From: an uncultured bacterium
GTDB lineage: Bacteria; Actinomycetota; Coriobacteriia; Coriobacteriales; Coriobacteriaceae
Direction of reading: 5' to 3'
Assembly: GCA_905214435.1 (NCBI GenBank)
Contig: CAJMMA010000022.1
Location: 1-26,876, forward strand
Length of the DNA stretch: 26,876 nt
Shown: in pieces, positions 1 through 9,000 of the stretch
Numbering within the stretch: position 1 is the stretch's first letter
How the letters are laid out: each line of letters starts with the position of its first letter
Position numbers and translations under genes: made by a program
The notes under the pieces: generated by a model
Databases searched by the model: none
Told to the model about the DNA's origin: nothing
What the model saw: only the letters and a program-made list of their open reading frames with translations

Positions 1-557
1 ACGCTCATCTTGCCATGGGCGGCTCGGTGCTCACGCTGTTCACCAACAGGCGTGACATGGAGGAGCTGTACGATCGCGTCGAGCCCAAGATGGCTCGTGC
101 GGGCCTGGAACTCAACTGCCAGCAGCGCAACTCGTCTCCTCGCCGCCTGCGCGATCGCTTTATCAACGAACCGACCTCGTCACTCTTTGCGCTTAAGGCC
201 TTTTGGGAAGGGTTTGACGCCAGCGGCGAGACGCTGCGCTGTGTCATCATCCCCAAGCTGCCGTTCTCGAGCCCCACAGACCCGCTCTCATGCGAGCGCA
301 ATCTGCGCGAAGACCGCGCCTGGGCGCGCTATTCGCTGCCCGAGGCCGTGCTCGAGGTCAAGCAGGCGGCCGGTCGCCTCATTCGCTCGTCGACCGATTG
401 TGGCGTACTCATCTTGGCCGACCCGCGCCTGGTGACGAAGGGCTACGGCAAGAAATTCTTAACGTCGCTGCCCACGAGCTCCTATCAGCGTATCGAATCG
501 GCACAAATCGGGCACTATCTACAGCTGTGGCGCGCGCGCCACGAGCGGCGCCGCTAA
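1..557 (+). CDS. DinG/XPD-family ATP-dependent helicase, C-terminal fragment
   Basis: The reading frame is open from the window edge (codons in phase with base 3) to a TAA at 555-557, so only about 185 C-terminal residues are visible. They match the second RecA-like domain of DinG/XPD-type superfamily 2 DNA helicases. A motif V-like segment reads FWEGFDASGETLR followed by VIIPKLPFSSPTDP. A motif VI-like segment reads QAAGRLIRSSTDCGVLILAD, with the Q..GR.IR pattern that contacts ATP. Such helicases unwind damaged or structured DNA in the cytoplasm. The Fe-S and Walker A/B regions would lie upstream of the window, so I cannot tell DinG from a related helicase or a helicase-exonuclease fusion. 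Its last 4 bp overlap the end of the convergent WYL gene. Confidence 0.85.
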   Translation, partial: AHLAMGGSVLTLFTNRRDMEELYDRVEPKMARAGLELNCQQRNSSPRRLRDRFINEPTSSLFALKAFWEGFDASGETLRCVIIPKLPFSSPTDPLSCERNLREDRAWARYSLPEAVLEVKQAAGRLIRSSTDCGVLILADPRLVTKGYGKKFLTSLPTSSYQRIESAQIGHYLQLWRARHERRR

Positions 558-1471
558 AGCGGACAGACGAGGGATTTTGCCATATCGCACAGACGCTCTG
601 ACAGGACGGGGTCATCCAAGATGCGGATGGCCCCGCCCGCTGCAATTACCTGGCTTAACAGCCAGCGCTCGGAGCCGTAGCGTACATTCACTGTCGAGCT
701 GTCCGCCCCATTGGGTTCAATCGACATGATGCCGGGCCAGTCTAGGCGCTCTGCCAAGGCGCGCGGCATGAGAAGCTTCGTGCTCCGCTCCGCCTGGGCG
801 AGGGAGTCGTGGAGGGTCGCGGGCTCCGGTGCGTGGCGCACGACGGAGTCGTCGGTCAAGACCAGGCCCTCGATTTTATCCATACGATAGGTACGCTGTT
901 CATCGACCGCGACATCCCAGGCAATCAGATACGTTTGGTCGCCGTTTGTTGTAATGCGCAAGGGGTCGACCAAACGCTCGCGCGCTTGTGTGTCATCCAT
1001 CGAGCGATACGAGATGCGGCAGCGAACGCCGTCCCGAATGGCGCAGCTCAGCTGCTGCCAGTGCGATCCGTGGGCGACGGTGTCAAAGACGCGCTGGTTA
1101 TAGCCGAGCTCTTTGGGAAGAAGGGCGCGCCGTATTCGAGCCGCCGCTCGGGGTTCGATCCCCAATGATTCAAGTTCATGGTTGAGCACGGCGCCCTCGG
1201 CGGCACTCAGACGCAGCGGCAGCACGCGCCCCGCATCACCGGTGAGGACCACGCGCTCGCCACGGTGCTCGCAGATAATACGTGCGCCCGATTCTCGGTC
1301 CGCAAGCGTCGAGACGATCTCGAGAATCTCGTCGAGCGATGCCCCCGTGATATCAAAGCGGCTGCAAAGCTCGTCTCGTGTCATGCCATTCTCGCCGGCA
1401 GCGTAGAGGGCCTCCATGATATCGATGGCGCGCGAGAGTCTTTGCTCGCTGGTGAGTTTACGCACGGGCAT
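554..1471 (-). CDS. WYL-domain transcriptional regulator (second gene of pair)
   Basis: This is a 305-aa cytoplasmic protein. An N-terminal winged-helix-like region (about residues 1-75, with a TRDELCSRFDITGASLDEIL segment) is followed by a WYL domain around residues 140-215. The WYL core is visible as ISYRSMDD, then GDQTYLIAWD and RTYRMDKI. WYL domains sense nucleic-acid or nucleotide ligands and control the attached DNA-binding domain. The gene starts inside the upstream WYL gene (14-bp overlap), so the two are almost certainly co-transcribed and translationally coupled. This arrangement recalls the actinobacterial PafB/PafC pair, which forms a heteromeric DNA-damage activator in mycobacteria. 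Equivalence to PafC is inference; no proteasome genes are visible. The only SD-like sequence (AAAGGA) lies rather far upstream of the start, consistent with coupling. Confidence 0.8.
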   Translation of the reverse strand: MPVRKLTSEQRLSRAIDIMEALYAAGENGMTRDELCSRFDITGASLDEILEIVSTLADRESGARIICEHRGERVVLTGDAGRVLPLRLSAAEGAVLNHELESLGIEPRAAARIRRALLPKELGYNQRVFDTVAHGSHWQQLSCAIRDGVRCRISYRSMDDTQARERLVDPLRITTNGDQTYLIAWDVAVDEQRTYRMDKIEGLVLTDDSVVRHAPEPATLHDSLAQAERSTKLLMPRALAERLDWPGIMSIEPNGADSSTVNVRYGSERWLLSQVIAAGGAIRILDDPVLSERLCDMAKSLVCPL

Positions 1472-2480
1472 GCTCGTGCACCGTCCTTTCGATGAGGTGA
1501 TTCCACGCCTGCCTGAGAGAATCGGGGGCGACGGGCCTCATGCCATCCATGGCATGGGCCATGCAAAACGAGGCTGCGGCTTCAAAGTCGCGCACGTCAA
1601 CGGTCCAGGTCCACTCCGTTTCGGTGCGCATGAGTTCGCCTCGTCCGCGTGTGAGACCGCTGATCATATCGGCCTGCGCTTCACGCGCGAACGAGAACGT
1701 GGCCGCAACGGGTGGGCGGTCGGCAAAATCGAACTCAAAGAATAAGTAATCGTTGAGGTTGAAATCCGCAGGAATGGCGTAGGCTTTCGAAGGTCTCCAG
1801 GCGCGAATGATGCGGTCGCAGCGGAATGTTCTGATATTGCCTGTGGCATTGTCGAGGCCGCAGAAGTATGCCGTACCCTCGCGCTCGAACATGCCGTAGA
1901 CGCAAACGGTCCGCTCGCGTTGCTCACCGCGTCCGTTTTGGTACAAAAAGCGCAGCGCGCAACGCTCGGCAAAGGCACTCCATACCGCATCGACGGCGGG
2001 AGAGCGGCGGATCGGTGCCTCTCCTGTCGTCGACATGCCGGTAAGGTAGGCAATCTTGGAGCGAATGTCGGCAAGCGGCGCGGCAAAGGTGGATGAGCCT
2101 GCCGCGAGTGTCTGGTCGATGGCGTTGAGCAGGATGTCGGCATCGTCTGCGGTGATGAGACCGCCCGCGGCAAACGTGTGCTCGCGGTCGATCGTCCACG
2201 CGCTCTCCTCGGTTTCCTGCGCTCCGGCAGCACGAACCTCCCTGATAACGATGCCGCGTTCGAGCAGCTTGTCGCGATCGCGGCGGAACTTGCGCTTGTC
2301 TGAGTCGATATTGCCCGAGCCGTATCCCAAATCGGAATCCAGGACGATTTGCTCGGTCGTCAGCGGTTCGGGAGAACTGTTGAGTACAAAGAAAAGGTTG
2401 AGGATGCGCTGAGCCGTTTTATCGAAACCGGGCTCGGGTGCCCCCTTTTTAATTGTCGCGGTCGCGTCGCTTGCCGTCAT
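1458..2480 (-). CDS. WYL-domain transcriptional regulator (first gene of pair)
   Basis: This is a 340-aa protein with an N-terminal winged-helix region (about residues 20-110, including LTTEQIVLDSDLGYG and a charged RKFRRDRDKLLERGI recognition-like segment) and a central WYL domain (about 175-245). The WYL core is seen as LRFLYQNGRGE, then GTAYFCGLDNATGN and IRTFRCDRI. It is the first gene of a two-gene minus-strand unit with the 305-aa WYL protein. The start at 2480 is supported by GAGGA just upstream on the minus strand. A divergent promoter region separates it from the M28-fold gene. By analogy with PafBC the pair may respond to DNA damage, and the neighbouring helicase gene fits a repair context, but the actual ligand and targets cannot be read from the sequence. 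Confidence 0.8.
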   Translation of the reverse strand: MTASDATATIKKGAPEPGFDKTAQRILNLFFVLNSSPEPLTTEQIVLDSDLGYGSGNIDSDKRKFRRDRDKLLERGIVIREVRAAGAQETEESAWTIDREHTFAAGGLITADDADILLNAIDQTLAAGSSTFAAPLADIRSKIAYLTGMSTTGEAPIRRSPAVDAVWSAFAERCALRFLYQNGRGEQRERTVCVYGMFEREGTAYFCGLDNATGNIRTFRCDRIIRAWRPSKAYAIPADFNLNDYLFFEFDFADRPPVAATFSFAREAQADMISGLTRGRGELMRTETEWTWTVDVRDFEAAASFCMAHAMDGMRPVAPDSLRQAWNHLIERTVHEHARA

Positions 2481-2604
2481 AGAATCCTCGCATGAGAAGG
2501 TCGTTTGATGCCATGATTTTAGTCCGATATGGAGATTAGGCTATATCCTTGTCCGCTCGCGGCGTTAAGATGGCCCGAATTCGGTCGTTTGCGCTCGCTC
2601 GGGG

Positions 2605-2610
2605 TATACT
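2605..2610 (+). promoter_or_regulatory. candidate -10 box upstream of the M28-fold gene
   Basis: TATACT lies 69 bp upstream of the chosen start at 2679, with a second AT-rich hexamer (TATATA, 2617-2622) just downstream. No good -35 is found at 16-18 bp from either, so this is only a candidate. The remaining divergent intergenic DNA (2481-2678) shows nothing else I recognise. Confidence 0.3.
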
Positions 2611-2678
2611 TTCGACTATATACGGTTCTAATGTGCATGCATTGGGCCTATTTGTCGGATTATGGATGTGGAGCGCAC

Positions 2679-5600
2679 ATGGCGAACACCCAGAACTATA
2701 TTAACCACCTGCTGCAGAACACCGGCATTACGCCGGCGTGCAGTGAAGAAGAGCGCCTGGCTGCCGAGGATATCGCTCAGATTTTCCGCAACCACGGCTT
2801 TGACCCCGAGGTGCAGGAATTTAATGCTCCCGCGCCCAGCAGGTTGGCGTTTGCCGTTACCGGTATTCTGGCGTTTGCCGGCGCCCTGCTGATGGGCATC
2901 GGCGGTGGCATCGGCTTGGTCGGCACCTTGCTGGCCATTGTCGGCGCCGTGCTTTACGTGCTCGAGCGCACGGGCCACCCCGTGGTTTCACGCCTGGGAA
3001 AGACGGGTGTGAGCCAAAATGTCATCGCCTATCACAAGGCCTCGGGCCCGCTTGCGTCTCCGCGCAACCGCCCGGTCGTCGTGGTGGCGCACTATGATTC
3101 TCCCCGCGCCGAGCTCCTTGCTCGCGAGCCCTACGCTCCGTATCGCGCGCTCATCGCCAAGCTCCTGCCTGTCGCCACGATCGCACCCGCGGCTGTTGCC
3201 ATCCTGCGTATCCTGCCGCTTCCCGGCGTGCTCAAGGTGCTGCTGTGGGTTGTCGCGATTCTGGCCTCCCTTGTGGCACTGGCCAACGCCGCCAATATCA
3301 TCTCCAACCGTTTTGTGCTTCCCTACACGTCTGGCGCGGTGTGCAACAAGTCCTCTGTTGCCGCCATGCTCGGTGTCATGGACAACGTTGCCCCCTATCA
3401 GGGCGAAAACGAGTTCCCCGACGACATTCCATTCGATACCTATTTTGGCGAGCAGAAGCGTCGCGCTGAGGAAATGGCGCGCGCGGCGGCCGAGTATGCC
3501 GCGGCCCAGCAGCAAAACGACTACGGCAACACCATTGAATATGAGGAACCTTCCTACGACGAGGACGAGTTTGGCCAGCCGGTGGCGCCTGACGATGTGC
3601 CCGAGCAGGAAGAGGCTTTTGATGGGCAGATCGATGGTTTTGAGGGTGCCTCTGCCGACGAGACGCTGATCGGCGTTATCGCGCCCGAGGCTCAAGACCA
3701 GACTGCCCAGGTCGAAGTGTCCACCGAGGAAAAGTCCACCGCCGAGCCGGCGGAGGAGCCCGCGGTGGTCGAAGTCGCCGAGCCCGAGCCCAAGCTCTAT
3801 CGCAATGCCGCCGGCAATATCCGCTTTGGTTCGGATGCCATCCGTGCGCTCGGCATGCTTCCCGAGTCCTGCACGCTTGATTACGAAGAGGGCGAGGAGC
3901 CGACGTTTGAGCCGGAGCCTGCTCTCGTTGCACAGGAGCCCGCACCCGCGGTAAATACGGCTGTTGCTCCCGCCGAGCCGGTCGCTGCCCCTGTTGCTGC
4001 CGCGGAGTCTGACGCAAAGCCCGCGCTCGATCCTGCAGCCGGTCTGGATATTCTGGCGCCTGCCGCTTCGGCACAGGTTGAAGACGAGACCGCCGACGAG
4101 GACTATGACGAGTATCCGCAGCGCGTGTCCTATGAGAGTGACACCGATTTCTCGGCCGAGCTTCCCTCGACAACGCCCCATGCCGATATCGCTTCCGCGT
4201 TCTCCTCGATTGGTGCCAGCGCTTCTAGCTTCTTTAAGGGTGCCTTTGCGAAGGGCAAGAAGTTCGTCGATGACTTTGAGGAAAAGCGCGCCGCTGCCCG
4301 CGAGGCCGCCGAGCGGGAGGCCATCGCCCAGCAGCAGGCCGCCGAGGCCGAACGTGAGCGTGCGGCACAGGAGTTCGAGCAGAGCGAGGCCGAACAGCCG
4401 GAGCCTGTCGGTGTCGCCGACGCCACGACGTCCTTTGATGCGCAGCAGCCGGTCGATAACACCATGTCATTTGATGCCACGATGACATTTGAGAAGCAGG
4501 GCACCGCAATTGCCGAGCCCCTTCCCATCTCCGATGATGCCCAGGACGCCGCCGATGATTCGGTTATCGACGAGGCCGATTCCGTTGAGGCTAGCGCGCC
4601 CGAGCAGGTCGAGGCTCCTGCGATGGAGCAGGAGTCCCCTGCGGTTGACGAGGCTCCCAAGACGGATGTGTCCAGGCCTTATTCTACGCAGATCTTTACC
4701 ATGCCCGCGCCGAGCGACCCCGGCGCCACGGTGGCCAATGTCGCTCCCACGCAGGACGAGACGGTTGACTCCCTCATGGCGCAGATTTCGTCTCAGGTGC
4801 CTCCGCGCGAGCAGATGAATATTCCCGATCCGGCCTCCGCGCCTGCGCCCTCTTCGTCGCCGCTGGCCTCGGTCCCCGATCCGTCGCTGCCTTCGATGCA
4901 ACAGGCCAACGTCGCGTCCCGCACGTCGCTGTTCGATCTTCCCGATCCTTCGGCACAGACAAATGATCCCTTTGCGACGGCGCAGGGCCCCGAGCCCACA
5001 TCGGCACCGGTCGCGACCCCCATGCCCATCTCCTCGGGCGCACAACCGCTCGAGACCATCTCGGCTCCTGTTTCGACGGGCGCCAAGCCGCAGAAGCGTG
5101 GCCTGGGTGGCTTGTTCGGTCGCAAAAAGAAGAACGAGCAGGACGGCATGAGCGACTGGCTGGGCGTCGAGGACGATTACGATGCCAAGAAGTCTGGCCG
5201 CGGCATTGGCTCGTGGGATAACTTCGAGGATGACGACGACGGTTGGAAGGGTGGCGCCACCTCCTCCGATGGTGCTTCTGCCGAGGATATGCTCTCGGCC
5301 GTTGCCTCCATGGGTGACGATGAGCTACTCGGCCACGATATCTGGTTCGTCGCAACGGGCGCGTCAGATTGCGACGGCGCCGGCATGAGGGCCTTTTTGG
5401 CCTCGCATCGTGACAAGCTCCGCGGTGTGTTCTTCATCAACCTCGAGTCTATCGGTGCCGGCAGGCTTTCGGTGGTAACGGTCGAGGGCGAGCAGCAGCT
5501 CTTTAAGGGCGATCGCCGCATCATGAATCTTGTCAGCAAGGTGTGCAAGTCGTTCCACGTCGATTGCGGTACGTTCGAGATGCCCTATGCAAAAACCGAT

Positions 5601-5765
5601 GCATCCGCAGCGCTCGAGGCGAGCCGTCGCGCCCTTACGATCGCCGGTGTGGACGGCCCGCGCCTTGCCTGCGCTCGCACCGAGGATGACCTGCCGTACA
5701 ACGTCAATCCGACCAATATCGCTACGGTGTCCGAGGTCGTGACCGAGGTCATTCGTCGTTCGTAG
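2679..5765 (+). CDS. M28-peptidase-fold membrane protein with long acidic insertion, probably inactive
   Basis: The chosen start (ATG 2679, GGAG five to six bases upstream) gives 1028 aa; the in-frame ATG at 2529 has no ribosome site and would add a non-homologous leader. Residues about 110-235 and 885-1028 together resemble the M28 zinc aminopeptidase fold: VVVVAHYDS (H138, D140), a SGAVCNKSSVAAML helix (219-231), then FVATGASDCDGAGMRAFL (from 890), FINLESIG (E923) and a final TEDDLPYNVNPTNIA segment. Two hydrophobic hairpins (about 55-95 and 157-208) make it a membrane protein. Between the two fold halves lie about 640 residues of acidic, Pro/Ala/Glu/Gln-rich, probably disordered sequence with a short charged coiled-coil-like patch. 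The bridging Asp, the Glu-Glu pair and the last His of active M28 enzymes appear replaced, so peptidase activity is doubtful. A 72-aa membrane protein follows 22 bp downstream. Confidence 0.7.
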   Translation: MANTQNYINHLLQNTGITPACSEEERLAAEDIAQIFRNHGFDPEVQEFNAPAPSRLAFAVTGILAFAGALLMGIGGGIGLVGTLLAIVGAVLYVLERTGHPVVSRLGKTGVSQNVIAYHKASGPLASPRNRPVVVVAHYDSPRAELLAREPYAPYRALIAKLLPVATIAPAAVAILRILPLPGVLKVLLWVVAILASLVALANAANIISNRFVLPYTSGAVCNKSSVAAMLGVMDNVAPYQGENEFPDDIPFDTYFGEQKRRAEEMARAAAEYAAAQQQNDYGNTIEYEEPSYDEDEFGQPVAPDDVPEQEEAFDGQIDGFEGASADETLIGVIAPEAQDQTAQVEVSTEEKSTAEPAEEPAVVEVAEPEPKLYRNAAGNIRFGSDAIRALGMLPESCTLDYEEGEEPTFEPEPALVAQEPAPAVNTAVAPAEPVAAPVAAAESDAKPALDPAAGLDILAPAASAQVEDETADEDYDEYPQRVSYESDTDFSAELPSTTPHADIASAFSSIGASASSFFKGAFAKGKKFVDDFEEKRAAAREAAEREAIAQQQAAEAERERAAQEFEQSEAEQPEPVGVADATTSFDAQQPVDNTMSFDATMTFEKQGTAIAEPLPISDDAQDAADDSVIDEADSVEASAPEQVEAPAMEQESPAVDEAPKTDVSRPYSTQIFTMPAPSDPGATVANVAPTQDETVDSLMAQISSQVPPREQMNIPDPASAPAPSSSPLASVPDPSLPSMQQANVASRTSLFDLPDPSAQTNDPFATAQGPEPTSAPVATPMPISSGAQPLETISAPVSTGAKPQKRGLGGLFGRKKKNEQDGMSDWLGVEDDYDAKKSGRGIGSWDNFEDDDDGWKGGATSSDGASAEDMLSAVASMGDDELLGHDIWFVATGASDCDGAGMRAFLASHRDKLRGVFFINLESIGAGRLSVVTVEGEQQLFKGDRRIMNLVSKVCKSFHVDCGTFEMPYAKTDASAALEASRRALTIAGVDGPRLACARTEDDLPYNVNPTNIATVSEVVTEVIRRS

Positions 5766-5787
5766 ACAGATCCGCTAAGGAGTCAGC

Positions 5788-6006
5788 GTGTTTTCGTACA
5801 TCAAGCGCCATTGGCCCATCTATCTGATCTTGACCCTGATCGCAATCGCATTGGGCTTTGGGGCCGCGTATGTCGTTGGCGTTAAGGGCTCGACGCCCGA
5901 GACAACAATGAACGAAGAGGTTGAGCAAGAGCAAAGTTTGGGTGCCGACGGTATTTCCGAGTCCGATCAGGCAGCCATCGATGGCGGTTCGTCATCTGCT
6001 GAATAG
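5788..6006 (+). CDS. small single-pass membrane protein of unknown function
   Basis: This 72-aa protein starts at GTG 5788 behind an AAGGAG at 5777-5782. It has a short basic N-terminus (FSYIKRHW), one clear transmembrane helix (about residues 10-32, IYLILTLIAIALGFGAAYVV) and an acidic Glu/Gln/Ser-rich tail that should lie outside the membrane. It sits 22 bp after the M28-fold gene and ends 24 bp before a strong terminator, so the two genes very likely form one operon. I do not recognise a family. A role as a membrane partner of the upstream protein is a guess from position only. Confidence 0.75.
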   Translation: MFSYIKRHWPIYLILTLIAIALGFGAAYVVGVKGSTPETTMNEEVEQEQSLGADGISESDQAAIDGGSSSAE

Positions 6007-6029
6007 CCGATTCATCGTTTATGCCCAAG

Positions 6030-6065
6030 GCGGGCGAGCCGGGAGACTGGCTCGCCCGCTTTTTT
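6030..6065 (+). terminator. intrinsic terminator of the M28-fold operon
   Basis: An 11-bp perfect stem (GCGGGCGAGCC, 6030-6040, with 6049-6059) and an 8-nt loop are followed by six T (6060-6065). The T-run lies on the plus-strand side only, so it serves the plus-strand operon; it falls directly beyond the end of the convergent adhesin gene. Confidence 0.9.
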
Positions 6066-6071
6066 ATCGTG

Positions 6072-9000
6072 CTAGTGCTTCCTTGTGGCTGACCTAAGGC
6101 GAGCGAACCATATGGCTGCAGTGCCCGAGGTCAGGAGTGCGGTGATGCATGCGGCGATGGTAGCAGATCCCGTTGCCGGCAGGTTCTGAGGCAGGGCGCA
6201 TCGTTGGATGACGCGGTCCTCGTCATGCGCCTCGAGTTTATCGCCACCGCCGTTGCGGCAAAGATCGACGCGCGCACTGTTGGCAAGTGCGGTTTGGGGC
6301 GTATAGGACGACGTTGCCTGCATATGCACGACTGCGCCTCGGGCATCCGAGTTAAGGGCCGCCTTGGCATCGTCAAGATCGTCGTGCTCGTCTTTAAGGT
6401 CATCCCGGGTCCAAGAGCCCGCCTCGGTTCTGGTCGTAAAGTCGGCGGCTACCGCACCGTATTCAAAACGGATGCCCGTGATGACGGCGTCGTCTGTAAG
6501 ATCGATATCTTTCGTATCGAGCGTGACGGACTTGTCCGTCGGGATATCCGCTTTCCATAGGTGCCACCCGTCGTAATCGACGAGACGCGCATCGTCGCCC
6601 AGCGGCTTTGTAACCTCTTCCGTTTCGAGCCAAGGATTGCTGTGCCCGTCGTCAAGCGTTGCATTGACCTGCTTGCCCGTATCGCTTGTTCCTGCCGGAG
6701 ACGTTCGATACCACACGTTGCACAGCCCGTTTAGATCGCCGACCGCAATAGGGGTTTCAACGGCAACAAGTTTCGCTGCGCCATCTTTGGCGCACTCGAG
6801 GTCGTCGGTGATGGTCAACTCGTCGACCCAGGTGCTCGACTCATTTTTGGCGTCGATGGTATAGCAGAAGGTGCCTTGCGTATTGGCCCGTGCTTTGGCT
6901 CGGTTTTTACCGTCGCCGTTGGCAACGAGTTTGCTTGCGACTGGCTGTGCGATCTCTTGGCGCTTATCGACGCTTCCCCTGATCTCGATGGGGGTATCCT
7001 TCATTGCCATGGTTTGAACTTCTCCCGTGGCCTTTACTTCAAACGTTATCTCTTCGGCAAGGTCGTAGGTACGCGGAGACATCGTTTCGCGCAGGGTGTA
7101 GGTGCCGGGTGAAAGGTGCTCAATGTGACGCGGTTTGCCGGATGAAGTCCAAGAATCGATTTCGTTGCCATTGGAGTCGCAGAGGACAAGCTCGGCGCCT
7201 GTCACTTCCTGGCCTCCGCACGCGTCGACTTTGGAGACATCGATCTTGGTGTAGTCGTTGGAAACGTCAAGGTGCATTTCGATCACGGGCGTTTGCTGGT
7301 CAGCGTACGACAACTTCACAGTGTGTGGGGTCGGGTCGAGCAGATAACCTTTGGGCGCTTGTGTCTCGACGACCTCGTAGGTGGCGGTACCGCATCCCAG
7401 CGAAAGATGGTCGACTCGCGCATGCCCCCGTTCGTCGGTTGTAACGGTGGCGACGGTTTCGCCATCCAGGGCGACGATGCTGTCGTCGGTTCGCACGATG
7501 TCGCCGCTAGCGCGGATGTCAAACGTGGCTCCAGCGAGGGCGTGCCCATCTACAGCATCTGTCTTAATGATTTCGATGCTTCCGGTTGCGGCGTCATCAT
7601 AGAACGAGGCGACGGCGACCGGTGTCAGATTTCTGTCGGCGGGAATCGTTATCTCCAGGTCTTCTCCGCGCAGATACGGTTCCTTGGCCGATGTCTCGTG
7701 CACGTAGTATGCTCCGGGATTAAGTGATTCGGGCAGCGTGACGGCGCCGGTTGTATCGGTTGTGAAGGTATTCATTACATTGTGGGCCGGATACCAACAT
7801 GTTTGCGAGACGGGCTCGTGGTGGCTATCGAGCAGCTGGAACGTAAAGCCGGCAAGTGGTACGGTGCCGCCGGTCTGAGCATCGCGCTTTACGATTTGAA
7901 GGTGTGTCGATAGGGCATGGTTGTCAATGATGTACTGAAGCTCGGCGCCGTCTGCGGTCTGCTCTGCTGTGATGGTCCATTCCCCTGCTTGCTTAAATCC
8001 TTCAGGGACCGTTTCTGCAACCTCGCGAACGGTGTAGCCCGCGCGGTCGTAGGGAATGGCACCGTGAGCGCCGGCTGGTCGCTTGCCTGCGCCAAACCAT
8101 GCTTCGGACTGGTCTTTGGTGGAGGCAAAGCCGTAAACGTTTGTGGTCAACGTGCCGACGACTTGTTGGGAGCTATTGCTGACAACCTCAAAAACGACGC
8201 CTCCCGCCGGCTGCTTAAGGCCGGACTCATCGTTATCGCCATGGTCCTTAAACTTCGAGATTTCAAGGTCAAAAGCGATGGGGGTGTTGGGAATACGGCT
8301 TTCGAGCTCAACGATGCCCGTATCTCCGAGCTGTTCGGCACCGACGGTGTAGCTCCAACAGTCGTTTGAAATCAGGTAGCCCTCGGGTGCTTTCGATTCA
8401 TAGATGGTAAAGGTGCCCAGAGGAACGTCATTGAGGATCGCCCGTCCGTTTTCGTCGGTCGTAAGGGTGCGAGTCCAGCTGGGAGTGGATTGCGAAACGC
8501 AGGTGAATTCAGCGCCCGCAAGCGACGCCCCAACTTGGGCGCCGGCATCCGTGGCGGCATCGATTTTTGCAATACGCAAGGTGATGGTGCCGGGCTGCTC
8601 GTTGATAGCGACATGTTCGCCGCTGTTTTGTGTGGTGAAGGCTATTCGGTCGCCTCGAGGGATATAGCCTGCCGGGGCTTTGGTTTCGACCAGGTAATAT
8701 GCCGTATTGGGCAAAAGCGTTGCTTGTGTACGCCCGTTTTCGTCCGTCTGGATAGTGCCGACACGTGCATCGCCCGCACTTTCAAAGATATCGAAGGTTG
8801 CGCCACCGAGTCTGTAGGTGCCGTTACCGGCGGTGATGCCAGCCTGCGACGATTGTTTTTGGAAAGATACGGAGACGGCGGGCAGAACATAGAGCATGTC
8901 CTGGTGTCGACCCTCGCCCGAGACCGGGCCGTGATAACGCCTGGCTCGATGTGGGGCCGCCTTAATGGATCCGGACTTAGCGCTCTCGTAGAGCCAACGT

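Noticed and set aside
2529..2678. Longer start of the M28-fold gene at 2529
   Set aside because: It has no ribosome site, the extension crosses the likely promoter, and ATG 2679 has GGAG at a good distance.
2988..4181. Minus-strand ORF of 397 codons opposite the M28-fold gene
   Set aside because: Its Arg/Gly/Leu-rich content mirrors the acidic plus-strand linker; it has no recognisable domain.
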